A stretch of 64,000 bases of DNA from Chionis minor (lineage: Eukaryota > Chordata > Aves > Charadriiformes > Chionididae), in NCBI GenBank assembly GCA_013398295.1, contig VZSF01000873.1, positions 1,196,072 to 1,260,071 of the forward strand, in the 5' to 3' direction. The position numbers were made by a program, and so were the translations under genes. The stretch's first letter is position 1, and each line of letters starts with the position of its first letter. The notes below the pieces were generated by a model. It was not told where the DNA came from, ran no database searches, and saw only the letters and a program-made list of their open reading frames with translations. Shown piece by piece: positions 12,216 through 25,221 of this stretch.

Positions 12216-15200
12216 TTGTTTTGAAGAGTAAAGTAAAAATAAATTATATTATTTATTTACATGTGTTATTTATATATGTCTGTTTTTGATTTACATGTTT
12301 GTCTCCACTTCCTTGTCCTGATATTAAATTAACATAGATAGTCATAAATAAACAAAAAAGAAATTATCTCTGTAAGGAGGGTTTTGAGAGTGCTTTATCA
12401 GCACAACTGCATTCAAATCCATTTTTAAATAACGAGAGTTAACTCCTGGATCCACTGAAAGCCAATGCTTATTCGTTATTGATTTCAGTGGGTCAGCCAT
12501 TCTCCTAAGATGTCTGCAGGCTGAAGAACACTGTAAATTAAGCACCCCTGGTTTTGACTGCACTTGGACTAGCCCTGCTTTAATATCCTTCTGTTTTTCC
12601 AGATTCTTCAGCAAAGATTCTTATTTATTTTCCTTTTCAATCATGTTATTCTATGTATGCTGGAGTTTTACACCACAGAGCAAGCCATCAGAAAGCAATG
12701 CCACCATGTATTTTGCCAGACTCTTACCTGGCTCACGTTGGCTTGCTGCCTCTGTTGAAGTTGGATCAGCGTGAACTCCGAGAAATTAAGTGTTTATTGA
12801 ATGGATGGCTGTCGGTCTGAGTCTCTTACTTGTTGGGTACTTGATTATTTTAGTGGCAGAGAAAGATGTCCTTTTCACCCACAGGATTGTTCTTTAAAAG
12901 CCTTTTGCACCAAGTATGTTTTGGTGTTGAAGGTCCTATGTCGCATCATTTCCTCTGAAGCTATAGCTGATGTGCAGAGTTACTAATTCAAGGGGAGTAC
13001 AAAGAGTATGTATAAAATACATAGTAAAAATAAAAATAGTAAAAGAATAGGAAAAATAGAATCCTCTCTCCTTTACATTTTTATTCAGTGTTACAGGATA
13101 ATTCGATGAAAACAGCTTGGATAACAAAAGTACCCTGTGTTTCCTAAACCACGTTGTGTTCCTCTTATTTCAGTCACAGAAACGTCCCAATATGGAACTT
13201 TACTCCAAATTATGGTCATTATTTTCACCTTCTTAGCTGCGTCTTCTTGAGCAGTGGTTCCCCACACCCTACTCTGAAACTGTCCAGTTTCAGGAAATTT
13301 AAGTGCTTGAGCTGTTTGGGGGGTGTGGGGGTTGTGTGTCTCTTATTCTTTGGTCTTACATGCTGTCATCAGTTCAAGGCTTCAGATTGATTTGTTTCTC
13401 TATTGGGTTTTTACATGCTGTTCAAAGCCCTCTGCCAGTCTGGGGATGCAGCTGTATGCTAATTTCCCAGTTTCTATAAAACACTGACAGGTCACTGCCG
13501 AAATACTCAGTCCGCTTGCTGTGGAGGAAGGAAGTTTCTGGGCTGGGATGGCTGAGAAAAGGCAGAGCCTGGGCCTGTTGCTGTTCCTCGTTTCTTCTCA
13601 GCTCTTGGAGAGGAAGATCCTCTTCCTCTGACAGAGCTCTGATGTTGTTAGAAATGCAGTTCTGTCACATCATTATTTCTAATTTTTAACATGAAAAAGG
13701 CAAGTTAAAAGGGAATTTGTTAGAAGTTCTTGTTACTCTTGTCTTCTAGAAGGAAGTGTGAATTTAATCTTCATATACCATATCTTCATAGAAAATTTTT
13801 TAAAGGCTCTTTGGGCTAAAGTTGGGTTTGACATGAGGACAGACAACAGTATATCAGTATCTGGGCATATTTCCAGACCCTGATACTATCCGCCTGATCT
13901 GATGTCCCCTGTCCTCTGGGTGTGCGTTTTTTCCAAGATTCTTCTCGCTGCTCAGGGACACATCTTTTAGAACTTGACATTCCCCACTTAAAAAGCAAAC
14001 TGACAAAAACTTCTTTAAGTGGAGGCTGGAGGACATGCACACCTTTGGGAATCCTTTTTTTCTATTAAAAAATAGAATACCCTGTTGAGTCAAGCACATT
14101 TTTTTTGGGTCAGAAATTATGAGAATATTTCTAGCAATGCGCTTCCAGAAGAAAAATTATTTTTTCTACCAGTAAGTAGTAGTGGAAGGATATTGTCTGT
14201 GCAGAAATTTACTTCCCCGCTTGCCCCTTCAATATTACAGCAATTACTTTAGATACCAAGAAGGCAGGACTTCAGGGGCATTTGTTGAAAGATGGGGGGC
14301 AGTGTTATTCATAATCCCAAATAAAACGTAGGGAGAAGGAAGTCTTTTCCTGCTTTCGTAGATTTTTTCCTCCTGATAATAATTAGGAAGGGTAGCAGAG
14401 TCTCTTTTGCTTTTTCCACACAGGTTCTTGTTTCTAATGTAGTATGAAGAATGTTTTGCTCTTCTGAGGTGACCTCTCTGAGAGTTTGCTGTAATTTTAT
14501 ATGAAAAGCACCAAACCCTTCAGTGCTTAAAACAGAAATCCATTTTCTGTTTGTGTTCCTCTCTGTACTTATTTAGTGATCCTTATACAGTCCGGGATGC
14601 GTGAATTAGTTGTTGACTTTTCTGCTTTGTTTTCTTCCTTGTTTGTTCCTCATTCTGCTGTTTCTTTGGACCATCCCAGCCTTTTCTACTGAAGTGTTTT
14701 TCTGCTAGGTTTTATTCAACAGAATCTGCATGGTTTCCCAATATGAGCCTTAATGAAAACAAATGTTTACGGCCTTTTCTGAACATTAGGTGAGCTGCTA
14801 TCTTTAATTACGAAAGGCTTGGAGATGGAGGAGGAAACCCACTGGTCTCATTTGCCTTATTGGCAACAAAGGGTCCTAGGACTGTTGGTGCTCAGCTCAT
14901 TCATCTCTCTCTTCTTCGCAGACAAGTGAGACTTTCTGAGCATTTGAATACAGTTTATTCTATCAATTAGAAAAGAACAAAACAAAACCTGTCTCTTACA
15001 TTGCTTAAATACCTATTAAGCCCATGATCGGAATACTAATTTAGGTGGTTCTGTATAATGAGCTCTAAATTTCTGAGTCATGTTGGCCATGGAACCTTTT
15101 AACGAGGACGTGGAAAACCCCACAAAAAACTAATGTCAGTCTCAGTTCCTTAATTATTTTAATGAGCATAGAAATGAAAAGCTCCAAAGCATTGTGTCAC

Positions 15201-15720
15201 AGTGGTTATTTTCCAGACTGAATATCAGAGGGAGGATTTATGAAGATTTTCAAATACTTTGCTGGGGTGGATGAAACACGGAGCAAGAAGGTCTGAGCAC
15301 TGGCAATACGTGATGCCAGCAGCACATCTCATCAGCTGACAAGCCCTTGGGAGTTCTTCAATGGGATGAGATGAGATGGCTTTTTGTGTTTCTCTCCCCC
15401 CACTCCCTTTTTCTCCCTCCCTCTATATTTATGCCAGCATGTAGAAGTCAGCTGGTGCAGAAAGGGGGTGTTGCAGTGCAGAGCTGCACTCTACCAGCTT
15501 GATAGGTAGGCAGAGGTAATAACTGAGGTGCATATGCCAGAGTCCCTTACCCCTGGATGGGTGTCGCTTTGAATTCATGTGGATTTTAATTAGGTGATAC
15601 AATGATGGTAGGCACTTCCTGCGCTTCAAAACATGGATGTTACTTGAATGTCATTTATTTTTCCTTTAATACACCTGTGAGTTACTTGATTCCACTACCC
15701 GGTCCCTGTAGAAGGTGCTG

Positions 15721-15960
15721 CTGTGTGCACAGTGACAGCTTGTACGCTACCCGTGCATCAGAGAAAGCGCTCTGCTCATTCCTCTGGAAAATGTTATTCC
15801 ATAATGCAGCGCGGCACTTCACCGTGTCTGCTGGCGGATCACCCCTCTGTTAGGAGCGCTGCGTTATCGAGTCGCCGATCTTAAGGATAGAATTCGGCAT
15901 TACTTAATGATACGTGAAACGTAACTTAATGCGTTTATCATCGCTTTAAATTTTCCAGCC
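15721..15960. promoter_or_regulatory. CpG-retaining block, candidate intronic regulatory element
   Basis: I count 17 CpG dinucleotides in these 240 bases, in an otherwise CpG-poor intron. Local pieces include CAGCGCGGCAC, GAGCGCTGCG, TCGAGTCGCCGATC and ACGTGAAACGTAAC. No repeat family is recognised and no ORF architecture is present. CpG retention inside an intron is typical of unmethylated or conserved regulatory DNA, but a recently inserted unknown repeat could look similar. Confidence 0.4.
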
Positions 15961-17592
15961 TCACACAATGAACATCCCACAGTGTGAGCTTCATTTTCTC
16001 TGTAGCCTATGTTATTTGTAAATTTGCTCATTTATATCAGGGAGAGAAAAATAAAGGCAGGGAACCTTGAGAAATGCCAGCTAATAAAAGATAAGAGAGT
16101 TGTGTTTTCTGGTAAACAATGAACATAGTAAAACTGATGATGCTACAGGCATCCTGTGTTATTGATGAAAACAAACTGCTTAGTGACATCTGCAGTGACC
16201 AGCCACTGACTAGTGGCATCACAGAGCCCTCCCGTGCCATGTGTTAGGCGGAATTGCTGGAGTTTCCATTGTGAAAGTTGCAGTTTTTGAAGGGTTTCGC
16301 GGTTGGTTCCCCCCTTTAAAGTGCTTTATTTTTCTTGCAGATTTATATTTCTTATAGGAAATAAGGGAATAGTTGTTCTTTTCTTGCAGATGGTATTAAA
16401 AGCCATAGCTGTTTCTTTTGGATAACTCTTTGCTTTAGCCATCTAAAGTCCCCCTTGATAACAGTTATCCCCCTGCGCTTCTCTGGAATAGCATTTCACA
16501 TACTGTCGACCCTCGCTGCTTCTCCTGAAGAGCTCTCTACCGCATCCTACCACCTGATGCAGAAACAACTCTCGTTTCCCCAGGCCATGAACATCCTCTG
16601 CTTCATGAGCAGGTTCACTTTGTTATCACAGCTTCTGCATCAAGTTGCTCTCAGCACTGGGAAACTTGGGTTTAGCCCACATTTCTCCTGCAACTGCTGT
16701 TACCCTACTGTGTTATGAAGCTGATTAATTCTGTTTTCCTATTTATATAGCTACATGCACAATATTTGTATGATATTCCCCCCCCAGGCTTTTTTTCTGA
16801 GATTCTATAAATTAAGGTGCCACAGTTTTTCATTGTATTTGTTGTCTAGAAGCACAAGAAGTTGAGGAACGGGAGAGTAGCACTTTGTTTTATAGTAAAG
16901 TTGAAATAATTCAAATAATAATAACGAAGAAGCCTAGCTTTTGATATGTCTCGCTTTTCATCGCAGCTGCCTAGGTCAGGAAGATTGGGGTTCTGGGTCA
17001 GCTATTGCCGATCCAAAGACTGTGCATGACTTTCCTTCCCTAAATTGAATGGGCAACATGGAAATACTGCCAAGAAATACTTGTAGAGAGTTCCCTATTA
17101 TCTGCTGAGAGAGGGGTGTAGAGTAAGAGCTGTCCTGACTTGTTGCCTATCCCATCTTTAATTTGACACTCCTAATGCTGGGCGAAGACATGAGTGACAG
17201 TAGCTCCTTTGCTTTGCATCTACACTTTGAGGGTTATGGCACTCCATCGGTTTCATTTGGATTTAGAAAGCCTTCTTTAAAAGGCTAGTGCTGGAAACAG
17301 GCTTAAACTCTCAGTCCCTCAGAGGCATGTTTTGCAGGTATTACGGTGTCTGGTTCATGGGTTTGGTAGGATGGATTCCTCACCAAGTCTGGAGGAGTTT
17401 CGGTTTTTGATTGTTTTTAAAGCTTTTCTTTCGCCTCAGGGAAGGGGAGAGGTACGTAAAATGTAGTTAATTATGATGGTTCATTATCTCATTAAATTAT
17501 GAAATACTTTCTGCAAAGCTTATTATAGTAATCTAAAAATCGGCTATTCATATTCCTGATCTTTGTCTCCAATCCTTGCTTTTTATTGCAGA

Positions 17593-17626
17593 TTATATAT
17601 ATGTATATGTGCATGTGTGTGTGCAT
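17593..17626. repeat. TA/TG microsatellite
   Basis: An alternating purine-pyrimidine tract, TATATATATG followed by TGTGTGTG-like units with interruptions. Simple repeat; polymorphic length is likely. Confidence 0.8.
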
Positions 17627-19344
17627 GTAGATGCAGGTATAAAACATTGACTGCAGTTAAAATTTACCTATATAGTTTAATTTTATTCAGTTCAAAGCTT
17701 TGTGAGCCAGATCAGTCATGTTGTGCTGGCTAAGGTCACGCAATGGCTATGAAGTAGGATATTGTTAGTGAGCCAGTTATTTTTAGTGTAGCTTCTGATC
17801 TTGCAGATTTATATAACAGCGATGCATGGAAGAGCTGGAGCACTTTTAGAGCTGCCTGGCTGTGAGGAGTCCCTTGTGGGTGGGGAGAGCCTTGGTGAAT
17901 GCACAAAAATACAGATTAGCACGTTTGGCAAAACTTATACCTAGATTATGAACCCTGCATGGGACCAGGGATGTCTCCATCTGGTGAGTTTTTAATGTTG
18001 CCCATATACATTCAAAATGTGAAGTTGGAGTTGGTACCTTTTCCGAAGTATAGAATTTGAATATTTAGAGATGGAATTGTAGCTTAGATTTCTACCTAAA
18101 ACAAAAATCTGCCTCCTTCTCCAGTAGAAAGCTGTCCCAGAAAGACAGCACATCATGGACTTAGGTGGGCTGGAATCTAGGATAGCTTTAGAAGTGATTT
18201 TGATTTTACTGGTACGAAATCATTCAAGTCTTAGTGGTGGTGCTTTGCTGAGATTTCTAGATGGCTTATGTTAATTTAACTTAAGATGCAGCTTTTAAAT
18301 TAATGAAGTTAAACCGACACAAGAGGCTGTATGGACAGGCTGTCTTCTTGATTTATCTGTCAACAAGGCACTGGTTTAACCTACTCTTAACCCATAACAG
18401 TCCACGTGGATTTGAACTGATTTAACAAAACTTATTTAATTAAATTGGGGCAATCTTGTGTTGCCAGCAAGGCCTCAGGAGAAGCATCTCTAGTTCTGCC
18501 TTTTGGCATTTTCTTCCCTTGGTAATGGTGTGATAAAAGATGCATTTATTTTATTTGTTGACTTTGTTGACTTAATTCTCACCTTCAAGCTATTAAGATT
18601 TCCTTTAGTGCTAAGGGCAGTCACTTACACAACCCACTGTGGTTGCATTTGTTTGTTATTTTGAACAGTATCCCTAGCTACTGAACCCATAATTAATATA
18701 ATTTAAAATAAGGAAAATACTCAGGGGTTTTATGAAATCCTCCACGTATTTGTTTACCTGCGGCTCAGTGGTTGGCTGGGTGTGAAAAGGATTGCGTATT
18801 TTGTCAGATTTCTGCAGTTTTCTAATCGGGCATGTTGTCAGCTCCATTGCTGTTCTCTCCTCAGTTGTCTGGTCCTTGCGGGATTTCCATTTTATTTTCA
18901 GGTACCTTCCACTTCCGTGAACATACCGATGGCTCTTTGCACTCCCTTGCAATGTTTTACTTTCTTTATTGCTCCTGGCCTTATTGCCTGCTTTCTGTTA
19001 TTGCTCAACTGCTCTTTCCAATTTTACTTCTTTCGTTCTTTGGCGGGGCTTCGCGTGGCGTTTTCACCAATTGCCTTTCAGATGCACTGCTTTTGAGAGC
19101 TAAATGAACTGGTGCTGAGAGTTCATCAAATGTTTGCTGGCAGTCCCAGCTGAAGTAATTGCCAATTTCTTGCCACTCCTGTGTGGGAGCACTCTGCCAT
19201 GACCTATTGCACGGCCATGTGGCAAACCGACCTTGGGTCCTCATCCTATTTAAACATGTGTGGGTGCACGCACACACCATTTTTCATAGGGTTTTAAGCT
19301 TTCTGCCTGCCCTTCTTTAGCCAGTATCTAATTTAAGCTTGGGA

Positions 19345-19405
19345 AAGAGACAGAAAAGCCAAGTGATTTGCCTGAGGACCTTCAGTAAATCAGGGACCAG
19401 ATGTT
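19345..19405 (-). repeat. Possible MIR-like SINE relic, antisense
   Basis: GGGAAAGAGACAGAAAAG, CCAAGTGATTTGCCTGAGGA and CAGTAAATCAGGGACC follow the order of the reverse complement of the MIR core ('gggaaactgaggcacagag ... aagtgacttgcccaaggtcacacagtaagt...'). Short and diverged, but three blocks are in the correct order. Confidence 0.45.
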
Positions 19406-22400
19406 GGCTCAGCGCCGTCAAGGAGGAGAGGCAGCTTTGGGAAGCACCACAGGGTTTTGGACCTTTTTGGACAGATTTACAAGGCTGTGCTTAGTGAGGT
19501 GGGATTTCCTTGCTAAGAGGCCTCCTATTCCCCAGAGCTGGAGCCACAGGTGACGGCGCTGATGGCATACTGCTGATGCAATGCTACCAATGGGCTGTGG
19601 CAGAGGCAGTTTTGACTCCAGTGAAGTTTGAGAGATGGGCACAGCCAGCTGGAAAGATGGGCGTAACCTCTCTCTTGCAAGGAGGCTATGTGAAAAATGC
19701 AGATCTGGGAAGAAGTTTAAGCTTGTGTATGCAGTCTGCTACGCAGCATCAGGCTGTAAATAAAATAAAAGCGCTAGGATGCAGCAAGGACCAAGGTGAG
19801 CGCTGAGGCTATCACATTTGAGGTTTGGTGTCGCGGTTCACATTTCAGACTAGGTGTGAGAGGTGTAGAGCAGGCTGATGTGTGTATGTACATATACAGC
19901 AGGAAGTACTTAAGTGCCAGGTTGAGTTTGTAATGCAGTGTGGTAAGAGGAAGGCATCTTGCTCCCTGTCACAGGGCAGGTTACCAGCAGGTTAAAAGGG
20001 CTGAAGGTGGTCTTCTCTCTAAGTATGACATTAAGTATCAGACTGTGTTTAGACTAATGGAAACATCTACTGAATGTGACCCTAAGGTTGTCGCAAGCAC
20101 ATGTTCCTGGAAATTACAAGTGTTCTGCATTCAAGGCCATTCCTTCACATTCCTTCACAGCCATCAGGTGTCCCCTCAGGCTGGGTGCTGACAGGTCACA
20201 GCTGAGCAGTGGCAGGCCAGGGCAGGGCAGCAACACCTCAATGACACTTCCAGAGGAGCCCAGTGCAGCGGCAGCAGGCCGGCTACCACCGAGCTTTGCC
20301 CATGGGGCACCTGGATCAGAAAGTGCCAAGCTTCATGAAGCATCACTGTCAGTGTAGACAGCATCTGGGATGCCATCTCCTTCCTATTTTAAGCATTTGT
20401 AAGCTGAGGCTTTGCTTATGATACTACAGGGGAGAGTGGTGGATGATCTGCTTATGGGGGCAGAAGTGCAGGAAATCAGACCTTGTCACTTCTTAAAAAA
20501 ACCCACAATAAAGTCAACAACCTAAAACCCCAAGTTTATAATGTGGGAAAAAAGCCCCAAACCACCCAAATTTGTCTTCCTTGCTGCAAAATATTCATGG
20601 AGACTAGGCTTCTTGCTGCAAAAGAGTTGACAGCAAAGGGGACTACACTGTCATTGCTGCCAGGCACATTTTCCATTCAGATTTTACAGTTCAGTAACTA
20701 ATGTGTTTCTCAGTCAACTTAGGGTGATCTTAATGCAAGCTGCTCCTGGAAAAGGCAGAAGCAAACTTCCCTCCTGTGAGTTCTTGCCACCTCTTTTGTG
20801 CCAACACCAGCACTTCTGTGCTTCTGAAACCCAACCCGACAAAGAAAAAAAATCAACCTATAAATTAATTTTCAGCTAGATTGACTTCCTCGGGCAGCTG
20901 ATTATGGGGGCTCGGGAGCTCTATTGCTGGCATGAGCAGGAACGTGAGTCTGGAGATGAAGGGAAGAACATATACCATACCTTTTTTCTGCAGTAGCCCA
21001 TGCTGGGGTCAAACTGAGCTCTTTGTTTAGGGTGGAAAGATGCAGGTGAGGCAATGTAGTGGTTTGCTGCGCCAGAAAGGTGTGGTCCCACTCCTTTCAC
21101 CCTGGTCCTGCTTGGACGATGTGTTCACATCCCTTACTGATGTGAGTCCACAACGGGATGAAAGACTAGAAGGTACATGACTTTTCCCTTCCACCATCTC
21201 AGTTTGTCTCAGATTGTCCAGCAAATATCAGGCATCCTCCTGCTCACGTTCCACATACCACCATATCCTACGAGTAAAAGCAAGGAGGGTGTTAGGGAAG
21301 ATGAAGCATTGATAAATCTCGCTCTTCTGTGAACAAAGTCTTCTCAGAGGGGCTGTACTTTTGTCACTTCCCAGGCAAATTTGTGGTGTGTGTGTACAGT
21401 CTGTATGTTTTTACTATGATTACCTGGTACCCACATGAGTTTGATATGAACCATATCTTTTTACTAGAGTCTCCCAGGGTAAGGGGGATGTGACACATGG
21501 GGCAAGAAGCCAAAGAGTATTGAATACCTATTACTGCAGGTAAAGAAAGTAACTCTGTGGGGAAGGCTATTGATTGTGGTGGCACAGGAATTGTTACCAT
21601 AGTTTCCATCCATATCATTAGTTCCTGACTGCTTTATCTGGCATTCAGGAGGAAGAGAAAGACGCTGTGCTCTGGCAGTCCAGCCAGCCCCCACTCATAG
21701 GATTTAGCATCCCTCAAAGACAAGGTGTGGGGTGAATAGCCCCTTTCCTTTTCAGGCCAGTTTCACTGGTGGCAGGATGTGGCATGGCTTGAAAGAAGGC
21801 ATGAACAGAGTTACTGGGACAATTGATTGCCTCTCCCTGATTGACTTGCAAGAATGGGCTGTTTGACTCCGGTGGAGGAAGCCTGGAGACGGTTGTGGTT
21901 TGCTTCCAAGAGAAACTTAAAGCAAAAAATTACAAGGGGGTTGGAAAAGAGAAGAGACCAAGAAGGGCAGATGGGACCTGCTAAAGTTTCTTTTATCTTC
22001 AGAATTATATAAGGATAATACAGGTTTAACATCATGCAATATACTGATGTTTATTTTACCACCCCACCATGTCCTGCGTAGTAATCTTCGTTGGCAAGAT
22101 GATGAATGTGATTGACAGCTGTTTTATGCAAAAGTGATCAATTTGCTGCAGCAGATATAGGATGTCTTGTGTCTTTTTTTTTTTTTTGTTTTGTTCTCAC
22201 TGCAGGTCTAAACATTGTAGTTTTACAAGAGAAATGTTGAGACTCTGGTAACAGCCAGATGGTAGAGGAGCCTTCAAAAGGCTGGCCCCATAGGAAGTGC
22301 AGATATCTGGTTTCAGGGGTGTTTAAATTGCAAGCTGCAGCTTCTGCAAGAGGTTAAAATGTCCACAACCTACTGACCATGTGACTTTTATCACTTCCTG

Positions 22401-23680
22401 CCAGCAGATGGAAAATTTTATTCAAATGGTAGGGATTAATGGAGGACCTAATTGAACAGGAAGTTTTTCAGTCATTCAGATGATGACTAAAATGATCCAT
22501 ACACTGTTACTTCTGACATCTCTGCCAGAAGTAATCTCTGGCTTTCTGGCTAGTGCAAGTTGCTTTTAGGGCGAGGGTGAAAGATTGCAAGAGTTGAGGT
22601 ATGCATGTTTTTCTGTGATTGGAAAACAAGAATGAAATGATCTGTAAAATAACTTTTTTTTTTTTTTTAAAAAAACCAACACAATTGCAAAAGGCTGCTC
22701 AAAGGGAAGAGAGAATTTTCCTTCGGTCACGTGGCTTTGATCTTGCATCCTCTTGAGTTTTAGCAGTTGGTCAAATTACTACGGAGGGAGCTGTTGATAT
22801 GCGCAGTATTATTTGGCATATCGTTCACCATTCAGTCTGAATCTACAGCCATTTTGAATGGAATGGAATGTGGAACAAAGGACAGCACTGAATTTATCAG
22901 GAACCAGGGTTTTGGGTAGTGCTGGAGGGCATCGCACGTGTAAGGAAGTGGGAAGCTCTGTCATGTGAACTGTGCTGGTTTTGTTTAATATCTCCTAGTT
23001 GGGAACTGGGAAGAAAACAGGTTTTGCAGATGTCCCTCTGATGTCTGAGAACGCTGAAAATGATACTTGAAGAATATTGAAGCTGCATGGTGTGTTGTGC
23101 TAAAAGTGGCTTTGACTTTGGTGTAATCAAATAGGAGAGAAACGTGCAAGTTTTATGAAAATGGGCAGGTTTTAACTTCTGTAGGCTCTCTTCCATAGGG
23201 TTGGAAATCTTTTTGTAGTGCCAAAAAGGCTTTTGAAAAAAATATGTGGTAGATAACAAGGACCCTGTTACATGTAATCCAGCGCAGGCAGAAGGATGGT
23301 GTTTCAGAGCAGGTGAAGTGAAAGGGGAGACCATTTTGTGCCCTAAGGCTTCTCCACACTGGCTTTACTAAGTATCAGAAAAACAGGAGGATTGCTTTGC
23401 TCTTCCATCTGCAGCAAGTCCAGGCAGCAGGACTTTGCCGGTTCTTTGCCAGTAGGTGGAGACTGTGCAAGTGAACTGGAAATTACATCCTCCTTCCACT
23501 ATGGAAGATATTTGTTAGTGTGGAGTTCACCTAGTTTACCTTCAGCACATGGGACAGGATTTAAGGTGGAAAAAAAATTGTATTTTTGTGGTGGTCTTGG
23601 AGAAGAGTTTATCAGGACATAATACTACTCACTCAGACATCTGCTAGTAATTATTAAAAAGCAAGCAAATGTGAATGAGG

Positions 23681-23750
23681 GGTTTTTTTGGTTTGTTTGT
23701 TTGTGGGGTTGTTTTGTTTTGTTTTTGGTTGGTTTTGTTTTGTTTTGTTT
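23681..23750. repeat. GTTTT/GTTTG low-complexity repeat
   Basis: About 70 bases of TTTG and TTTTG units with GG interruptions. Intronic simple repeat. Confidence 0.85.
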
Positions 23751-25193
23751 CCTCCTGCTGCCCCGGTTTTGCATTTTAATTTTCTGGCATGCAGTGATGC
23801 TTTTCTCTGTGCAACAGCATGGCACAAAATGGTAGGCTTAGCCTAAAGTCATTCCTTGATGATGTGCTTCCTGTAGAACTTGCTGGTATGGGGCGGTGGG
23901 TTTAGCTTAAGGTGAGAAGAGGGGGAGTGCCCGTTTCTGGATGGAGGAACCAGTAACCCAAGTCTCCATTTGCTGAGCGCTTCTGTGGGTATCTGTGCTC
24001 AGCTGTGCTTGGTAAGCACCTTGTGGGGCGCCCTGGTGAACAGGACCAAGTAGCAGATGTACATGAGAAATGCTGCAGAAGAAGAATGTCTCCAGAGCAT
24101 GGTGCAGCAGCAGAAGCAAACTGCATAGGAGGGAGCGTGGGGAGGAGTCAGAAGCTGTTGAAGCTGACTGGTGGTGCTGAAATAAGTGCTCATCAAATGG
24201 TACTCAGTACCGCTCCGCGCTAATGCAGTGGCTTTCACTGCAGCTTAGTCCCATAGAATTAACTTGCCCGTCTTTTCTAGTATCGTAAGCTGTCTAGTGA
24301 GCAATCCCTGCAGCATCCATAGCATGATGAGCAGCTATGAGAGACATATCCAGGACAAAGCCCCCCCTCCAAAAAGGACTGCTGCCATACATTCCTGTTT
24401 CTTGTCCCTTCTTGGTGGGGGTGCTTGTGCATTACTACGCACATTTGTAGCTTGTGTGAGCATATCTGAGCTTGCCTAATTGAATGCTGTTGGCTGAGGT
24501 GGTGAAGGTGTCAGCGATAACCAGGACCTTGGGAGGAGCATTGTAGGAACCACAGTGAAGTCTCTTCAGCATTGTTGTTAGATTCCCATGAAGCTACTCC
24601 AAAATGGGATTTTTAAAGAACTGTTGCAGGACAAAGGAAGGGTGGCACCACCTGTCTCTTATTATTCCGAAGGATCTCTTCTGCCATCTATTGCCATGTA
24701 CGGCTCACCACATACCCATATGGAGGAGAAAAAAATCCTGTCCAATCTCAGGTGGGACAACCCTGGAGAAAGTGGATTTAAAAGAACTATTGTCTTGCTG
24801 AAATAGACTGTCCAGATTCTATACTTATAGTGGAATAAACCTTTGGACCTGGATTTATGGACAGTCTGTAGAACAGTTGCTACAGTGTGGTCAGAAAACA
24901 AAGGCAGATACTGTAGGAAAAAAGCTGGTGTATCCTCATTTGGTCATGCTACCACTGCTCCTTCTCCTTGGGCAGCAGCTGATCAACCCTCCTGTACTTG
25001 CCACAGCCACCCACATGTGCCACAGCACATGGGATGGGTGGAAGTGTTTTGAGTATTTGGTGGTAATTAAGGTACTTAAATCTAAATCAACTTTTCTACA
25101 GCTGCTGAAGGCTGGGCTTGAAGCATCCCATCGTTGAGATGCTTGAAGGTAGATCTGTGGTTTCATAACTGTATTGTGCTGGAGCTGCGCCTT

Positions 25194-25221
25194 GGTAACC
25201 CAGGGTTACCAGGTTGGTAAC
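25194..25221. repeat. GGTAAC / GTTACC dyad cluster
   Basis: GGTAACC, three bases, GGTTACC, then a further GGTAAC five bases later. The half-sites resemble RFX half-sites, but the spacings differ from the usual X-box (half-sites 0-3 apart in the GTTNCC-then-GGNAAC order), so only the symmetry is claimed. Confidence 0.4.

Noticed and set aside
22897..23334. 145-residue minus-strand open frame
   Set aside because: His/Ser/Thr-rich with no recognisable fold or family. Intronic chance ORF most likely.
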